From positions 4,402,001 through 4,466,000 of the forward strand of contig NZ_CP084058.1 in the NCBI RefSeq assembly GCF_020215645.1: 64,000 nt of DNA, in the 5' to 3' direction. Below the pieces are notes generated by a model that saw only the letters and a program-made list of their open reading frames with translations, made no database searches and was not told where the DNA came from. The stretch's first letter is position 1. Every line of letters begins with the position of its first letter. Origin of the DNA: Nonomuraea gerenzanensis. GTDB lineage: Bacteria > Actinomycetota > Actinomycetes > Streptosporangiales > Streptosporangiaceae. The translations under genes and the position numbers were made by a program. Shown in pieces: positions 18,063-25,276 of the stretch.

Positions 18063-18248
18063 ATGCGGCGCTCCCGGCACGTCTACCTGCTCGTGCACGC
18101 CGCCAAGCTGGGACGCGGCCCCTTCCACGCCTGGGCCCGGATGCCCGACGCCTGGACCCTGGTGACCGACGGGAGCGCCGGCCCCGAGGCCGTGGAGCCG
18201 TTCAAGTCCCGGGGCGTGCACGTGGTGACCGTGCCCGTAGCGGGTTGA
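18063..18248 (+). CDS. Short ORF, possible N-terminal remnant
   Basis: A 61-residue product (MRRSRHVYLLVHAAKLG...) behind a good AGGAAGGAG ribosome site. The alternation of a hydrophobic strand (VYLLVHA), a helix and a second strand (VHVVTVPV) resembles the start of a larger Rossmann-like or ATP-grasp-type protein, but it stops at once. It may be a genuine small protein or a truncated gene. A zinc regulator promoter begins about 20 bases after the stop. Confidence 0.4.
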   Translation: MRRSRHVYLLVHAAKLGRGPFHAWARMPDAWTLVTDGSAGPEAVEPFKSRGVHVVTVPVAG

Positions 18249-18267
18249 CGGGGAGGCGCGTGGTGTC

Positions 18268-18298
18268 TTGACACCCCGTCACCGTGAGGCTCTATGTT
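18268..18298 (+). promoter_or_regulatory. Promoter of the ArsR-CDF operon
   Basis: TTGACA at 18268-18273 and TATGTT at 18293-18298 lie upstream of the ArsR gene (spacing 19). The predicted start of transcription coincides with ATG 18305, so the mRNA is probably leaderless. The CATATG at the start codon may be part of the ArsR operator. Confidence 0.55.
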
Positions 18299-18304
18299 GT
18301 CCAT

Positions 18305-18718
18305 ATGAATACCTCTTCAGATGACAAAGTCTTGGTGATGGACGGGTGTACCACCCGGGTGGTCGACGCCGACAGGGTGGCGGCCGTGCGGGAGCGCATG
18401 CCGCCCGCCGACGACCTGGCCGACACCGCCGACGTGTTCGGCCTGCTGTCCGACCCGAACCGGCTGCGCCTGCTGGTGGCGCTGCTGGACGGCGAGCTGT
18501 GCGTGTGCGACCTGGCGGCGGTGACCGGGCAGAGCGAGTCGGCCGTGTCCCACGCGCTGCGGTTGCTGCGCGCCCACCGCATCGTGGCCGCCCGCCGCTC
18601 CGGCCGCATGGCGTACTACCGGCTGGAGGATCCGCACGTACGCCTGCTGCTCGACCTCGCCCTCGCGCACACCGAGCACACGGAGGCCCTGCACCCCGAG
18701 CGCGACGGGAACGCCTGA
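18305..18718 (+). CDS. ArsR/SmtB-family zinc-type metal sensor
   Basis: A 137-residue winged-helix repressor that releases DNA when metal binds. The C-terminal helix carries Asp109-x-His111, then ten residues, His122-x2-His125. This is the alpha-5 site pattern of zinc sensors such as CzrA. Cys66 and Cys68 in ELCVCDLAAV occupy the alpha-3 position used by arsenic and cadmium sensors, so metal choice could be broader. The recognition helix is SESAVSHALRLLRAHRI. ATG 18305 is used without a leader; a GTG at 18284 lies upstream of the likely transcription start. The stop overlaps the start of a CDF exporter gene, which it most likely controls. Confidence 0.9.
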   Translation: MNTSSDDKVLVMDGCTTRVVDADRVAAVRERMPPADDLADTADVFGLLSDPNRLRLLVALLDGELCVCDLAAVTGQSESAVSHALRLLRAHRIVAARRSGRMAYYRLEDPHVRLLLDLALAHTEHTEALHPERDGNA

Positions 18719-19659
18719 TGGGCGCCGGTCACGGGCATGGTCAGGGGCACGGTCGCGGGCATGGTCAGGGGCATGGTCACGGGCACGCGGGCAGCCGTCA
18801 TCGCTGGCGGCTGGCAGTGTCGTTCGTCCTGATCGGCGCCTTCTTCGTGGTGGAGCTGGTCTTCGGGTTGCTGTCGGGCTCGCTGTCGCTGCTGTCGGAC
18901 GCGGGGCACATGGCAGCGGACGTCGTCACGCTCGGCGCGGCGCTCGTCGCCACCAGGATCGCCACCCGCCCCGACACCACGGGCAGGCGCAGCTACGGCT
19001 CGTACCGGGCCGAGGTGTTCGCGTCGCTGCTGGCCGTCGTGCTGATGCTCGGGGTGGCGGTGTACGTCGTGCTGGAGGCGATCGGCCGGATCGGCGGGCC
19101 CGCCGAGGTCTCCTCCGGCCCGATGCTCGCCGTCGGCGCCATCGGCCTGGTGGTGAACCTGATCGCGCTGCTGATGCTGCGCTCAGGGGCGGGCGAGAGC
19201 CTGAACGTCAAGGGTGCCTACCTGGAGGTCGTGGCCGACACGGCCGGCTCGGTCGGCGTCATCGTGGCGGGGTGGCTGGTCGCGGCCACCGGTCAGGCAC
19301 TCTGGGACACGGTCATCGCGCTGGGCATCGGGGTCTTCGTCGCGGTGCGGGCGGTCTCGCTCGGGCGGCAGGTGTTCGCGGTCCTGGGGCAGCACGTGCC
19401 GGAGGAGATCGACGCCGCTGCCGTGGCGAGCGATCTGGCGGCCATCGAGGGGGTGCGGGATGTGCACGATCTGCACCTGTGGACGCTGACGTCCGGGATG
19501 AACGTCGCCACTGCCCATCTTGTGACCAGCGATCACAGTGACAACCATGCCGTCCTGGATCAGGCGCGGGACGTGCTCCGGCATCGGCATGGTGTCGCGC
19601 ATGCCACGTTGCAGGTCGAGCCTGCCGATCATCAGGGGTGTGACGAGTTGGGATGGTGA
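18718..19659 (+). CDS. Cation diffusion facilitator (zinc/cobalt-type efflux)
   Basis: A 313-residue six-helix exporter that swaps cytosolic divalent metal for protons. The N-terminus (residues 3-24) is a run of Gly-His repeats, a cytosolic metal-gathering tail. The transport site in helix 2 is canonical (DAGHMAAD), but in helix 5 the first position of the usual HxxxD is Glu (EVVAD). The C-terminal domain has VHDLHLWTLTSGM, the usual dimer metal site. The start overlaps the ArsR stop codon (TGATG), so the two genes form a metal-responsive unit. Zinc is favoured by the sensor's alpha-5 ligands. Confidence 0.93.
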   Translation: MGAGHGHGQGHGRGHGQGHGHGHAGSRHRWRLAVSFVLIGAFFVVELVFGLLSGSLSLLSDAGHMAADVVTLGAALVATRIATRPDTTGRRSYGSYRAEVFASLLAVVLMLGVAVYVVLEAIGRIGGPAEVSSGPMLAVGAIGLVVNLIALLMLRSGAGESLNVKGAYLEVVADTAGSVGVIVAGWLVAATGQALWDTVIALGIGVFVAVRAVSLGRQVFAVLGQHVPEEIDAAAVASDLAAIEGVRDVHDLHLWTLTSGMNVATAHLVTSDHSDNHAVLDQARDVLRHRHGVAHATLQVEPADHQGCDELGW

Positions 19660-19814
19660 GCGGAGGCGACCCTCGGTGAGCCGGCGAGCGCGGTGCGCAG
19701 CCATGGCGATCGGTGGCTGGGACTCGGCGGTGGGTGGCCCGTGAGCAGGGTAGATAGGGAGGGGGAGCGACACCACACAAAGCATGAAATGTGGGGATTC
19801 GGGGGATTTGTCGC

Positions 19815-20741
19815 ATGCTGCCTGAAGTTCGCGGATGGTTGCGGCGCCGTACTTCGTCCGCCGGCGACTGGCCGCTCCGGGACCTGCTGGCCGCCAAGGG
19901 AGACACCACGGTCAGCGTGGTGCTCCCGGCTCGCGACGAGCGGGAGACCGTCGGGGAGATCGTCAAGGTGATCCGCCGGGAGCTGGGCGGGCTCGTGGAC
20001 GAGCTCGTGGTCATCGACTCACGTTCCACTGATGACACCGCGCTGGTGGCGGCACGGGCGGGGGCCAGGGTGCACGCCCAGGACGAGATCCTGTCGCAGC
20101 TCAAGCCGCTCGACGGCAAGGGGGAGGCGCTGTGGAAGTCCCTGGCGGTGACGTCGGGGGACGTACTGGTGTTCGTCGACGCCGATATCCGGAAATTTCG
20201 GGCTTCGTTGGTGCTTGGCGTGCTCGGGCCGCTGTTGGGCGATCCGAGCGTGGCGTACGCGAAGGGGTGCTATGACCGTCCCCTCAACGGGGCAGGGGAC
20301 GGAGGCGGGCGCGTCACGGAGCTGGTGGCCCGGCCACTGATCAACCTGCACTGGCCCCAGCTGGCGGGTTTCGTCCAGCCGCTGGCGGGGGAGTACGCCG
20401 GGCGGCGTTCGGTCCTGGAGCGGGTGCCCTTCGTGACCGGCTACGGGGTGGAGCTGGGGCTCCTGATCGATCTGCTGGAGCTGGCCGGGCTGGATGCGTT
20501 CGCGCAGGTGGATCTAGGGTCGCGCGAGCATGCGCCGCAGTCCACCGAGGCGCTCGGGGGGATGGCGGGGCAGATCATGCTCGCCGCCTGGTCGCGGCTG
20601 GAGCGGCAGGGGAAGATCCGGGCGTTGCATGAGCCGTCGGTGCGGCTCGCGCAGTTCCGGCGGGGGGAGGATGGGCATGATGTGCTGATCCGGGATATGG
20701 GGATCGGTGAGCGACCGCCGATGCTCACCGTCGACGCCTGA
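19815..20741 (+). CDS. gpgS: Glucosyl-3-phosphoglycerate synthase
   Basis: A 308-residue GT-A glycosyltransferase that joins glucose from NDP-glucose to 3-phosphoglycerate, the first step of glucosylglycerate and of methylglucose lipopolysaccharide in Actinobacteria. The N-terminal nucleotide fold reads VSVVLPARDERETVGEIV; the metal-binding DxD is in FVDADIRKF; the acceptor loop contains VTGYGVELGLLIDL. GGGGGA lies 8 bases before ATG 19815. A GTG eight codons earlier is possible but less well placed. It appears to be a single gene. Confidence 0.9.
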   Translation: MLPEVRGWLRRRTSSAGDWPLRDLLAAKGDTTVSVVLPARDERETVGEIVKVIRRELGGLVDELVVIDSRSTDDTALVAARAGARVHAQDEILSQLKPLDGKGEALWKSLAVTSGDVLVFVDADIRKFRASLVLGVLGPLLGDPSVAYAKGCYDRPLNGAGDGGGRVTELVARPLINLHWPQLAGFVQPLAGEYAGRRSVLERVPFVTGYGVELGLLIDLLELAGLDAFAQVDLGSREHAPQSTEALGGMAGQIMLAAWSRLERQGKIRALHEPSVRLAQFRRGEDGHDVLIRDMGIGERPPMLTVDA

Positions 20742-21034
20742 CCGCCCGTCTCGGTCTCGTCCAGAGCCGGCACGCCTGCCGAGGAGGTGTGGTCGAGCGG
20801 ACGGGGATGGCGGGGCAGGCCCGTGGCGAGGCGTGTCGGCGTGCTCGGGTGCAGGGCAGGCGCTTGGGCAGCACATCCAGGCGCATCCAGGCGCGGGTCA
20901 GGGCGCGGGTCCAGATCAGGGCGCGGGTCCAGATCAGGGCGCGGGGCCTGGCGTGTGGGGCGCGTTCGGGCGCGGGTCAGGTGTGTGGGGCGCGTTCAGA
21001 CGCAGCGGGTCAGGCGAGCCGGCCGCAGCAAGCG
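20742..21034. repeat. Gene-free interval with degenerate GC-rich tandem repeats
   Basis: This stretch between the convergent gpgS and TetR genes holds no credible gene. From about 20870 to 20960 it contains copies of an 18-base unit (GGGCGCGGGTCCAGATCA and variants), then two copies of GTGTGGGGCGCGTTC up to 20998. It belongs to the same class of gene-end repeats seen elsewhere in the window. Confidence 0.7.
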
Positions 21035-21610
21035 CTACTTGAGGGCGGCGGCGACGAAGGCGGCGATCTGGTCGCGGATGGCGTCGTGATCGTCGGCCGC
21101 GTCGCGCAGGATGATGCGCCCGAGCTGCGGCATCATCGACGGAAACATGGCCAGCCCCGTCAACATGAACAGCGTCCGGGCCGTAGCCGCCGAAGGCCCC
21201 GGCTCGCCCAGACCCTCCGCCAGCGAGGCCGTCTTGCGGCCGCAGCGCTCCACCCGGGCCTCCTGGCCCTCCAGCAGCTCCTGCCCCCGGTAGTTGAGCG
21301 CCTCCCACATCAGCAGCCGCACCGTGTCGGGATGCGAGCGGTAGTAGTCGGTCAGCTTGGCCACGTACTCGACGGGGTCGGCGCCAGGCAGGGCGATCTG
21401 GGCGGTCAGGTCGTCGAGCGCCTCGGTGATGACGGTGTCGAACAGCTTCTCCTTGCTGCCGAAGTGCCCGTAGATGCGCTCCTTGTTGACGCCGGCGCGC
21501 TCGGCGATGCGATCCACGCGCGCGCCCGCCACCCCGTACGCGGCGAACTCCTCCCGCGCGGCCTCCAGCAGGGCGGCGCGGGTGGCGGCGGTCGAGACCT
21601 TGGGTGCCAT
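21035..21610 (-). CDS. TetR-family repressor
   Basis: A 191-residue one-component repressor. The N-terminal helix-turn-helix is typical (AREEFAAYGVAGARVDRIAE, then GVNKERIYGHFGSKEKL), followed by an all-helical ligand domain with a C-terminal TetR domain of the YxxHPD type (YYRSHPDTVRLLMWEAL). ATG 21610. It is divergent from an MFS exporter, and the 85 bases between them hold three copies of a CCAAC/GTTGG dyad. It therefore probably represses both itself and the exporter until a transported compound binds. Confidence 0.93.
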   Translation of the reverse strand: MAPKVSTAATRAALLEAAREEFAAYGVAGARVDRIAERAGVNKERIYGHFGSKEKLFDTVITEALDDLTAQIALPGADPVEYVAKLTDYYRSHPDTVRLLMWEALNYRGQELLEGQEARVERCGRKTASLAEGLGEPGPSAATARTLFMLTGLAMFPSMMPQLGRIILRDAADDHDAIRDQIAAFVAAALK

Positions 21611-21625
21611 GGAGCCATCCTAACC

Positions 21626-21676
21626 ACCAACCGGTTGGTTGCAAACCAACTAGCTGGTTGACATCCAACTGGTTGG
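21626..21676. promoter_or_regulatory. Three TetR operator-like dyads
   Basis: A perfect 14-base palindrome ACCAACCGGTTGGT (21626-21639), a related dyad AACCA-N6-TGGTT (21644-21659) and a near-palindrome CCAACTGGTTGG (21665-21676) cover the divergent TetR-MFS promoter region at about 18-base centre spacing. Confidence 0.8.
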
Positions 21677-21695
21677 TTGGCTAGCGTCCGAGCCC

Positions 21696-23078
21696 ATGAC
21701 GCTCACGATTTCCCGCACTCCACGGCTACGGCCGCCCGTCCCCGCCACCGCCCCCTTCGCGAGCACGCTGACGGCGTTCACGCTCACCGCGATCCTGGTC
21801 AGCGGGCAGTTGTACGTCGTGATCCCCCTCCTGCACGACATGGCCGCCGGCTGGGGTTCCTCTGCCGGTGGGCTGACGTGGCTGGTGACCGCGTTCGGCA
21901 TCGGCTATGGCGTCGGGTTCCTGGTGTTCGGTCCGCTTTCTGATCGGTACGGGCGGCGCAGGGTGTTGATGATCGGGCTGCCGCTGGCCGCGCTGACGAC
22001 GGCGCTGGTGGCCTTGAGTCCGTCGCCCGAGGTGGCGCTGGGGTTGCGGGCGCTGCAGGGGGTGGCGGTGGCGATGTTCCCGCCCGCCGCGATGGCGTAC
22101 CTGGGGGAGCGGCTGGAGCCGCGCCGTCGCGTGGCCGCCATCGCGGCGGTGACCGGCGCGTTCCTCGCCTCCGCCGTGGTGCTGCAGGTCGCCGCTCAGC
22201 TGCTCGTCGAGGTGATCGGCTGGCGGGGGTTGTTCGGGATCTCGGCGGCCGGGTTCGTGGTCGCGTGGCTGGGGGTGCGCGCGGTCATGCTGCCCGACCC
22301 ACCTCGCGACCGCACCGAGACGGCGTACCCGGTACTCGAGACCCCGCGTCCCGGGCCCGCGTCCGCGCCCATGGCACCCGCGTCCGCGCGGTCGGTGCCC
22401 GCATCCGACTCCACGGCGCCTGCGTCCGCGCGGTCGGTGCCCGCATCCGACCCCACGGCGCCTGCGTCCGCCGGCGGCGGGCGCCACCTCGCCGGATCGT
22501 TGCTGTCCGCCTACCGCCCGCTTCCCGGCCTGCTGTTCCACCGGGTCCTGACCCTGCGCTACCTGGCCACGATCATGCTGATGGTCGGCTTCGTGGCCGT
22601 CTACACCGGCCTGCAGATCTACGGCGTCAGCTCCCCCGCCGAACTGCTCGCCCTGCGGGCCGCCGGCCTGCCGTCGATCGTGCTCGTGCCGCTCCTCATG
22701 CCCTGGCTGGCCAGGATCCGCATGACGACCAGGGCGGTGGCGTTCCTGGCGGTCGCCGCGCTCACCCTCGCCGTGATCGGCCTCACCGGTACCGCCGTGC
22801 TGGTGCTCCTGCTCGCCCTGTACGTGGCCGCCATCACCGGTGGCCTGCCCAGCATGAACGAGTCCATCTCGGCGGAGGCCGGACAGGCCAGGGGCACGGC
22901 GCTGGCGTTGTTCTCCGCCGCGCTCGCGGTGGGGGGCAGTGTCGGGCCGCAGGTGGCCGCCGCGTTCGGTGGTTTCACCCCGCTCATGTACGGCCTCGCG
23001 ATCGGGATGGCGACGGCCGCCCTGTTCATCCTGGTCTCCACCTGGACGGCAGGGAAGAAGAGGACGACGCTGCTGTGA
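21696..23078 (+). CDS. MFS exporter, 12-TMS type
   Basis: A 460-residue proton-coupled exporter with two six-helix halves. The motif A loop is GPLSDRYGRRRVLMIG after helix 2. The central cytosolic loop (about residues 205-265) is enlarged by a 14-residue repeat, ASARSVPASDSTAP, present twice with flanking partial copies. ATG 21696 has no clear ribosome site and lies close to the operators, so the transcript may be leaderless. The TetR gene is its likely regulator. The substrate is unknown. Confidence 0.92.
   Translation: MTLTISRTPRLRPPVPATAPFASTLTAFTLTAILVSGQLYVVIPLLHDMAAGWGSSAGGLTWLVTAFGIGYGVGFLVFGPLSDRYGRRRVLMIGLPLAALTTALVALSPSPEVALGLRALQGVAVAMFPPAAMAYLGERLEPRRRVAAIAAVTGAFLASAVVLQVAAQLLVEVIGWRGLFGISAAGFVVAWLGVRAVMLPDPPRDRTETAYPVLETPRPGPASAPMAPASARSVPASDSTAPASARSVPASDPTAPASAGGGRHLAGSLLSAYRPLPGLLFHRVLTLRYLATIMLMVGFVAVYTGLQIYGVSSPAELLALRAAGLPSIVLVPLLMPWLARIRMTTRAVAFLAVAALTLAVIGLTGTAVLVLLLALYVAAITGGLPSMNESISAEAGQARGTALALFSAALAVGGSVGPQVAAAFGGFTPLMYGLAIGMATAALFILVSTWTAGKKRTTLL
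22363..22476 (+). repeat. 42-base in-frame repeats in the MFS central loop
   Basis: Two nearly identical 42-base units plus partial copies encode ASARSVPASD(S/P)TAP. They lie in the cytosolic loop between transport halves, where length change is tolerated. Confidence 0.8.
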
Positions 23079-23087
23079 TGTCGGTTC

Positions 23088-23116
23088 GCCCGCCGCTGGA
23101 CGTTCCGGCGGCGGGC
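23088..23116 (+). terminator. Hairpin after the MFS gene
   Basis: GCCCGCCGC (23088-23096) pairs with GCGGCGGGC (23108-23116), starting 10 bases after the MFS stop. No T tract follows. Confidence 0.5.
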
Positions 23117-23132
23117 TACCGCCCGGTAGGGT

Positions 23133-23147
23133 GTTACCATCGGTAAC
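23133..23147. promoter_or_regulatory. GTTACC-ATC-GGTAAC dyad before the acyl-CoA dehydrogenase
   Basis: A perfect 6-3-6 inverted repeat ends 13 bases before ATG 23161, overlapping the expected promoter or leader. It is a good operator candidate for a TetR- or GntR-type fatty-acid regulator. Confidence 0.55.
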
Positions 23148-23160
23148 CTAAGGGGGACAC

Positions 23161-24369
23161 ATGGCCGGGTTCTGTCCGGAGCCGAGTGACGACGTGATCC
23201 AGGTGCGTGACTGGGTGCACGCGTTCGCCCGCGACGTGATCCGCCCCGCGGGCGCCGAGTGGGACGAGCGGGAGGAGACCCCCTGGCCCGTCATCCAGGA
23301 GGCGGCCAAGATCGGGCTGTACTCCCTCGACTTCTTCGCCACGCAGTGGTTCGAGGAGAGCGGGCTGGCGTTGCCGGTGGCGTTCGAGGAGATCTTCTGG
23401 GGTGACGCGGGCATCGGCCTGTCGATCACCGGCACCGGCCTGGCCGCCGCGGCGCTGGCCGCCAACGGCACCCCCGAGCAGATGGGGGAGTGGCTGCCGC
23501 AGATGTTCGGCACGGAGAACGACGTCAAGCTGGGCGCGTTCTGCGCCTCCGAGCCGGACGCCGGCTCCGACGTCGGCGCCATCCGCACCCGCGCCGTCCC
23601 CGACGGCGACGACTGGGTGCTCAACGGCGTCAAGACCTGGGCCACGAACGGCGGCATCGCCAACGTGCACGTCGTCGTCGCCTCGGTGGACCCGTCGCTG
23701 GGCACCAGGGGGCAGGCCTCGTTCGTCATCCCGCCCGGCACACCGGGGCTGTCGATGGGCCAGAAGTTCCGCAAGCACGGCATCCGCGCCTCCCACACCG
23801 CCGAGGTCGTGCTGGAGGACGTCCGGGTGCCCGGCTCGTGCCTGCTCGGCGGCAAGGAGAAGCTGGAGGCCAGGCTGGCGCGCGTACGGAAGGGCGAGCG
23901 GGCGGGGGAGCAGGCGGCGATGCGCACCTTCGAGACCACCCGCCCGTCGGTGGCCGCGATGGCGGTGGGCATCGCCCGCGCCGGCTTCGAGTACGCCAGG
24001 GACTACGCCCGCGAGCGCGAGCAGTTCGGCCGCCGGATCGGCGAGAACCAGGCCATCGCCTTCCTGCTCGCCGAGATGGCCACCCGGGTGGACGTGGCCC
24101 GGCTGCTGACCTGGCGGGCCGCGTGGATGGCCAGGAACGGCAGGCAGTTCGAGCAGGCGGAGGGCTCGATGTCGAAGCTGGTGGCCGGGGAGACGGCGGT
24201 GTGGGTGACCGAGCAGGCGATCCAGATCCTCGGCGGGGCCGGGTACACCAGGGAGCATCCGGTGGAGCGCTTCCACCGGGATGCCAAGATCTACACGATC
24301 TTCGAGGGGACGAGCGAGATCCAGCGCCTGATCATCGGCCGCGCCGTCACCGGCCTCCCCGTCCGCTGA
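23161..24369 (+). CDS. Acyl-CoA dehydrogenase
   Basis: A 402-residue FAD-dependent enzyme introducing a 2,3 double bond into an acyl-CoA. The FAD and substrate loop reads GAFCASEPDAGSDVGAIRT; the C-terminal helical domain includes REREQFGRRIGENQA, and the catalytic base is Glu382 in YTIFEGTSEIQRL. Length is normal. AAGGGGG lies 6 bases before ATG 23161. A palindrome overlaps the upstream region. It stands alone and converges on the secreted protein gene at 24391. Fatty-acid breakdown is likely; a precursor-supply role for the nearby FAAL or ligase is speculative. Confidence 0.93.
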   Translation: MAGFCPEPSDDVIQVRDWVHAFARDVIRPAGAEWDEREETPWPVIQEAAKIGLYSLDFFATQWFEESGLALPVAFEEIFWGDAGIGLSITGTGLAAAALAANGTPEQMGEWLPQMFGTENDVKLGAFCASEPDAGSDVGAIRTRAVPDGDDWVLNGVKTWATNGGIANVHVVVASVDPSLGTRGQASFVIPPGTPGLSMGQKFRKHGIRASHTAEVVLEDVRVPGSCLLGGKEKLEARLARVRKGERAGEQAAMRTFETTRPSVAAMAVGIARAGFEYARDYAREREQFGRRIGENQAIAFLLAEMATRVDVARLLTWRAAWMARNGRQFEQAEGSMSKLVAGETAVWVTEQAIQILGGAGYTREHPVERFHRDAKIYTIFEGTSEIQRLIIGRAVTGLPVR

Positions 24370-24390
24370 CGCCACCCCTGGGAGTGCCGG

Positions 24391-25011
24391 TCAGGCCGTG
24401 CAGTACACCCGCACCCAGGCCGGATGCGGCGCGAACCCGTCGTTGTTCTCCCACGTGGCACCCCCGCCCACGTTCCCAGGGAAGCTGTTCAGCTTCGTCC
24501 TGGTCAGCGCCGCGTCGTGGCCCTCATGCGTCTCCACGAGCCGGGGATGGGACACCGGGCACAGCACGAACGCCGAGAACGTGCCCAGGATCGGCACGGT
24601 CACGTTCTTGGTGACGTGCAGGGAGGGCGGCTGCGCCGGCTTCACGTTCGAGCAGGACACGTGCAGCTTGACCGAGACGTCGACCGGCGGCCAGGTGTTC
24701 TTCGGCTCGGAGTTGGTGAAGCTCACCGAGATCGACCGGTTGGCCTCGTTGGCCTTCACATCGACGACGTGCGTGTGCAGCTCGTCCTCGTCGGAGTCGA
24801 TCTGCGTGCTGGCGCCGAAGCTGACGATGTAGGGCAGGGTGGACGGACACTTCAGCGTCACGGTCTTGTAGCTGCCCGGGCCGATGGCGCCGCTGGAGGT
24901 CTGGAAGTCCTCGGTGACGGGCTCCGCCCAGGCGGCGCCGGTGGTGCTCATGAAGGCGGCGGCGGCCAGCGTCGCCGCCGCGATGAGCCGGGTGGGTCCG
25001 GTGAGTCGCAT
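24391..25011 (-). CDS. Secreted protein of unknown function
   Basis: A 206-residue protein with a clear Sec signal peptide (RLIAAATLAAAAFMSTTGAA) and cleavage expected after AWA, leaving a mature protein starting EPVTEDF. The mature part is rich in Thr, Ser and Val, with five scattered cysteines, and looks like a beta-sandwich. ATG 25011 has GGGAAG 5 bases upstream. I do not recognise the family. Its promoter region contains three 11-base direct repeats that could act on it or on the decarboxylase gene in the other direction. Confidence 0.8.
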   Translation of the reverse strand: MRLTGPTRLIAAATLAAAAFMSTTGAAWAEPVTEDFQTSSGAIGPGSYKTVTLKCPSTLPYIVSFGASTQIDSDEDELHTHVVDVKANEANRSISVSFTNSEPKNTWPPVDVSVKLHVSCSNVKPAQPPSLHVTKNVTVPILGTFSAFVLCPVSHPRLVETHEGHDAALTRTKLNSFPGNVGGGATWENNDGFAPHPAWVRVYCTA

Positions 25012-25096
25012 GTCTCTTCCCGCTTTCCTCGGTTGCCGCATTCGCCATTTGCGCAGCGGGGTTCTCCGCCGGCGGGAGAAAGGCTAGGAGCGGCGG

Positions 25097-25129
25097 CTTG
25101 GGGGTGACTTGGGTGCGACTTGGGGTGCA
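25097..25129. promoter_or_regulatory. Three 11-bp direct repeats, CTTGGGG type
   Basis: CTTGGGGGTGA, CTTGGGTGCGA and CTTGGGGTGCA follow one another without gaps. Heptamers at 11-base spacing are the usual site form for SARP and OmpR/PhoB winged-helix activators. They lie 86 bases from the secreted protein start and 148 bases from the decarboxylase start. Confidence 0.5.
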
Positions 25130-25276
25130 GCGTGGCGCGGGTGACGGCATTCTTTGCGCCATCTCACGACACGGGTCCCGGCCGGTTCTCGCGCGATCAC
25201 GATGACCGCGCGCGCACCGCCGAAGGACACTCGAAGAGCTGTATTCACAGCGCTCTCCCGTGAATTGGAGCAATGC

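Noticed and set aside
18063..18248. ATP-grasp enzyme assignment for the short ORF
   Set aside because: Only a first strand-helix-strand is present; no ATP-grasp motif can be seen, so no function was given.
20870..20998. Possible CRISPR-like short repeats
   Set aside because: The units are contiguous 15-18 base degenerate repeats without spacers or cas genes.
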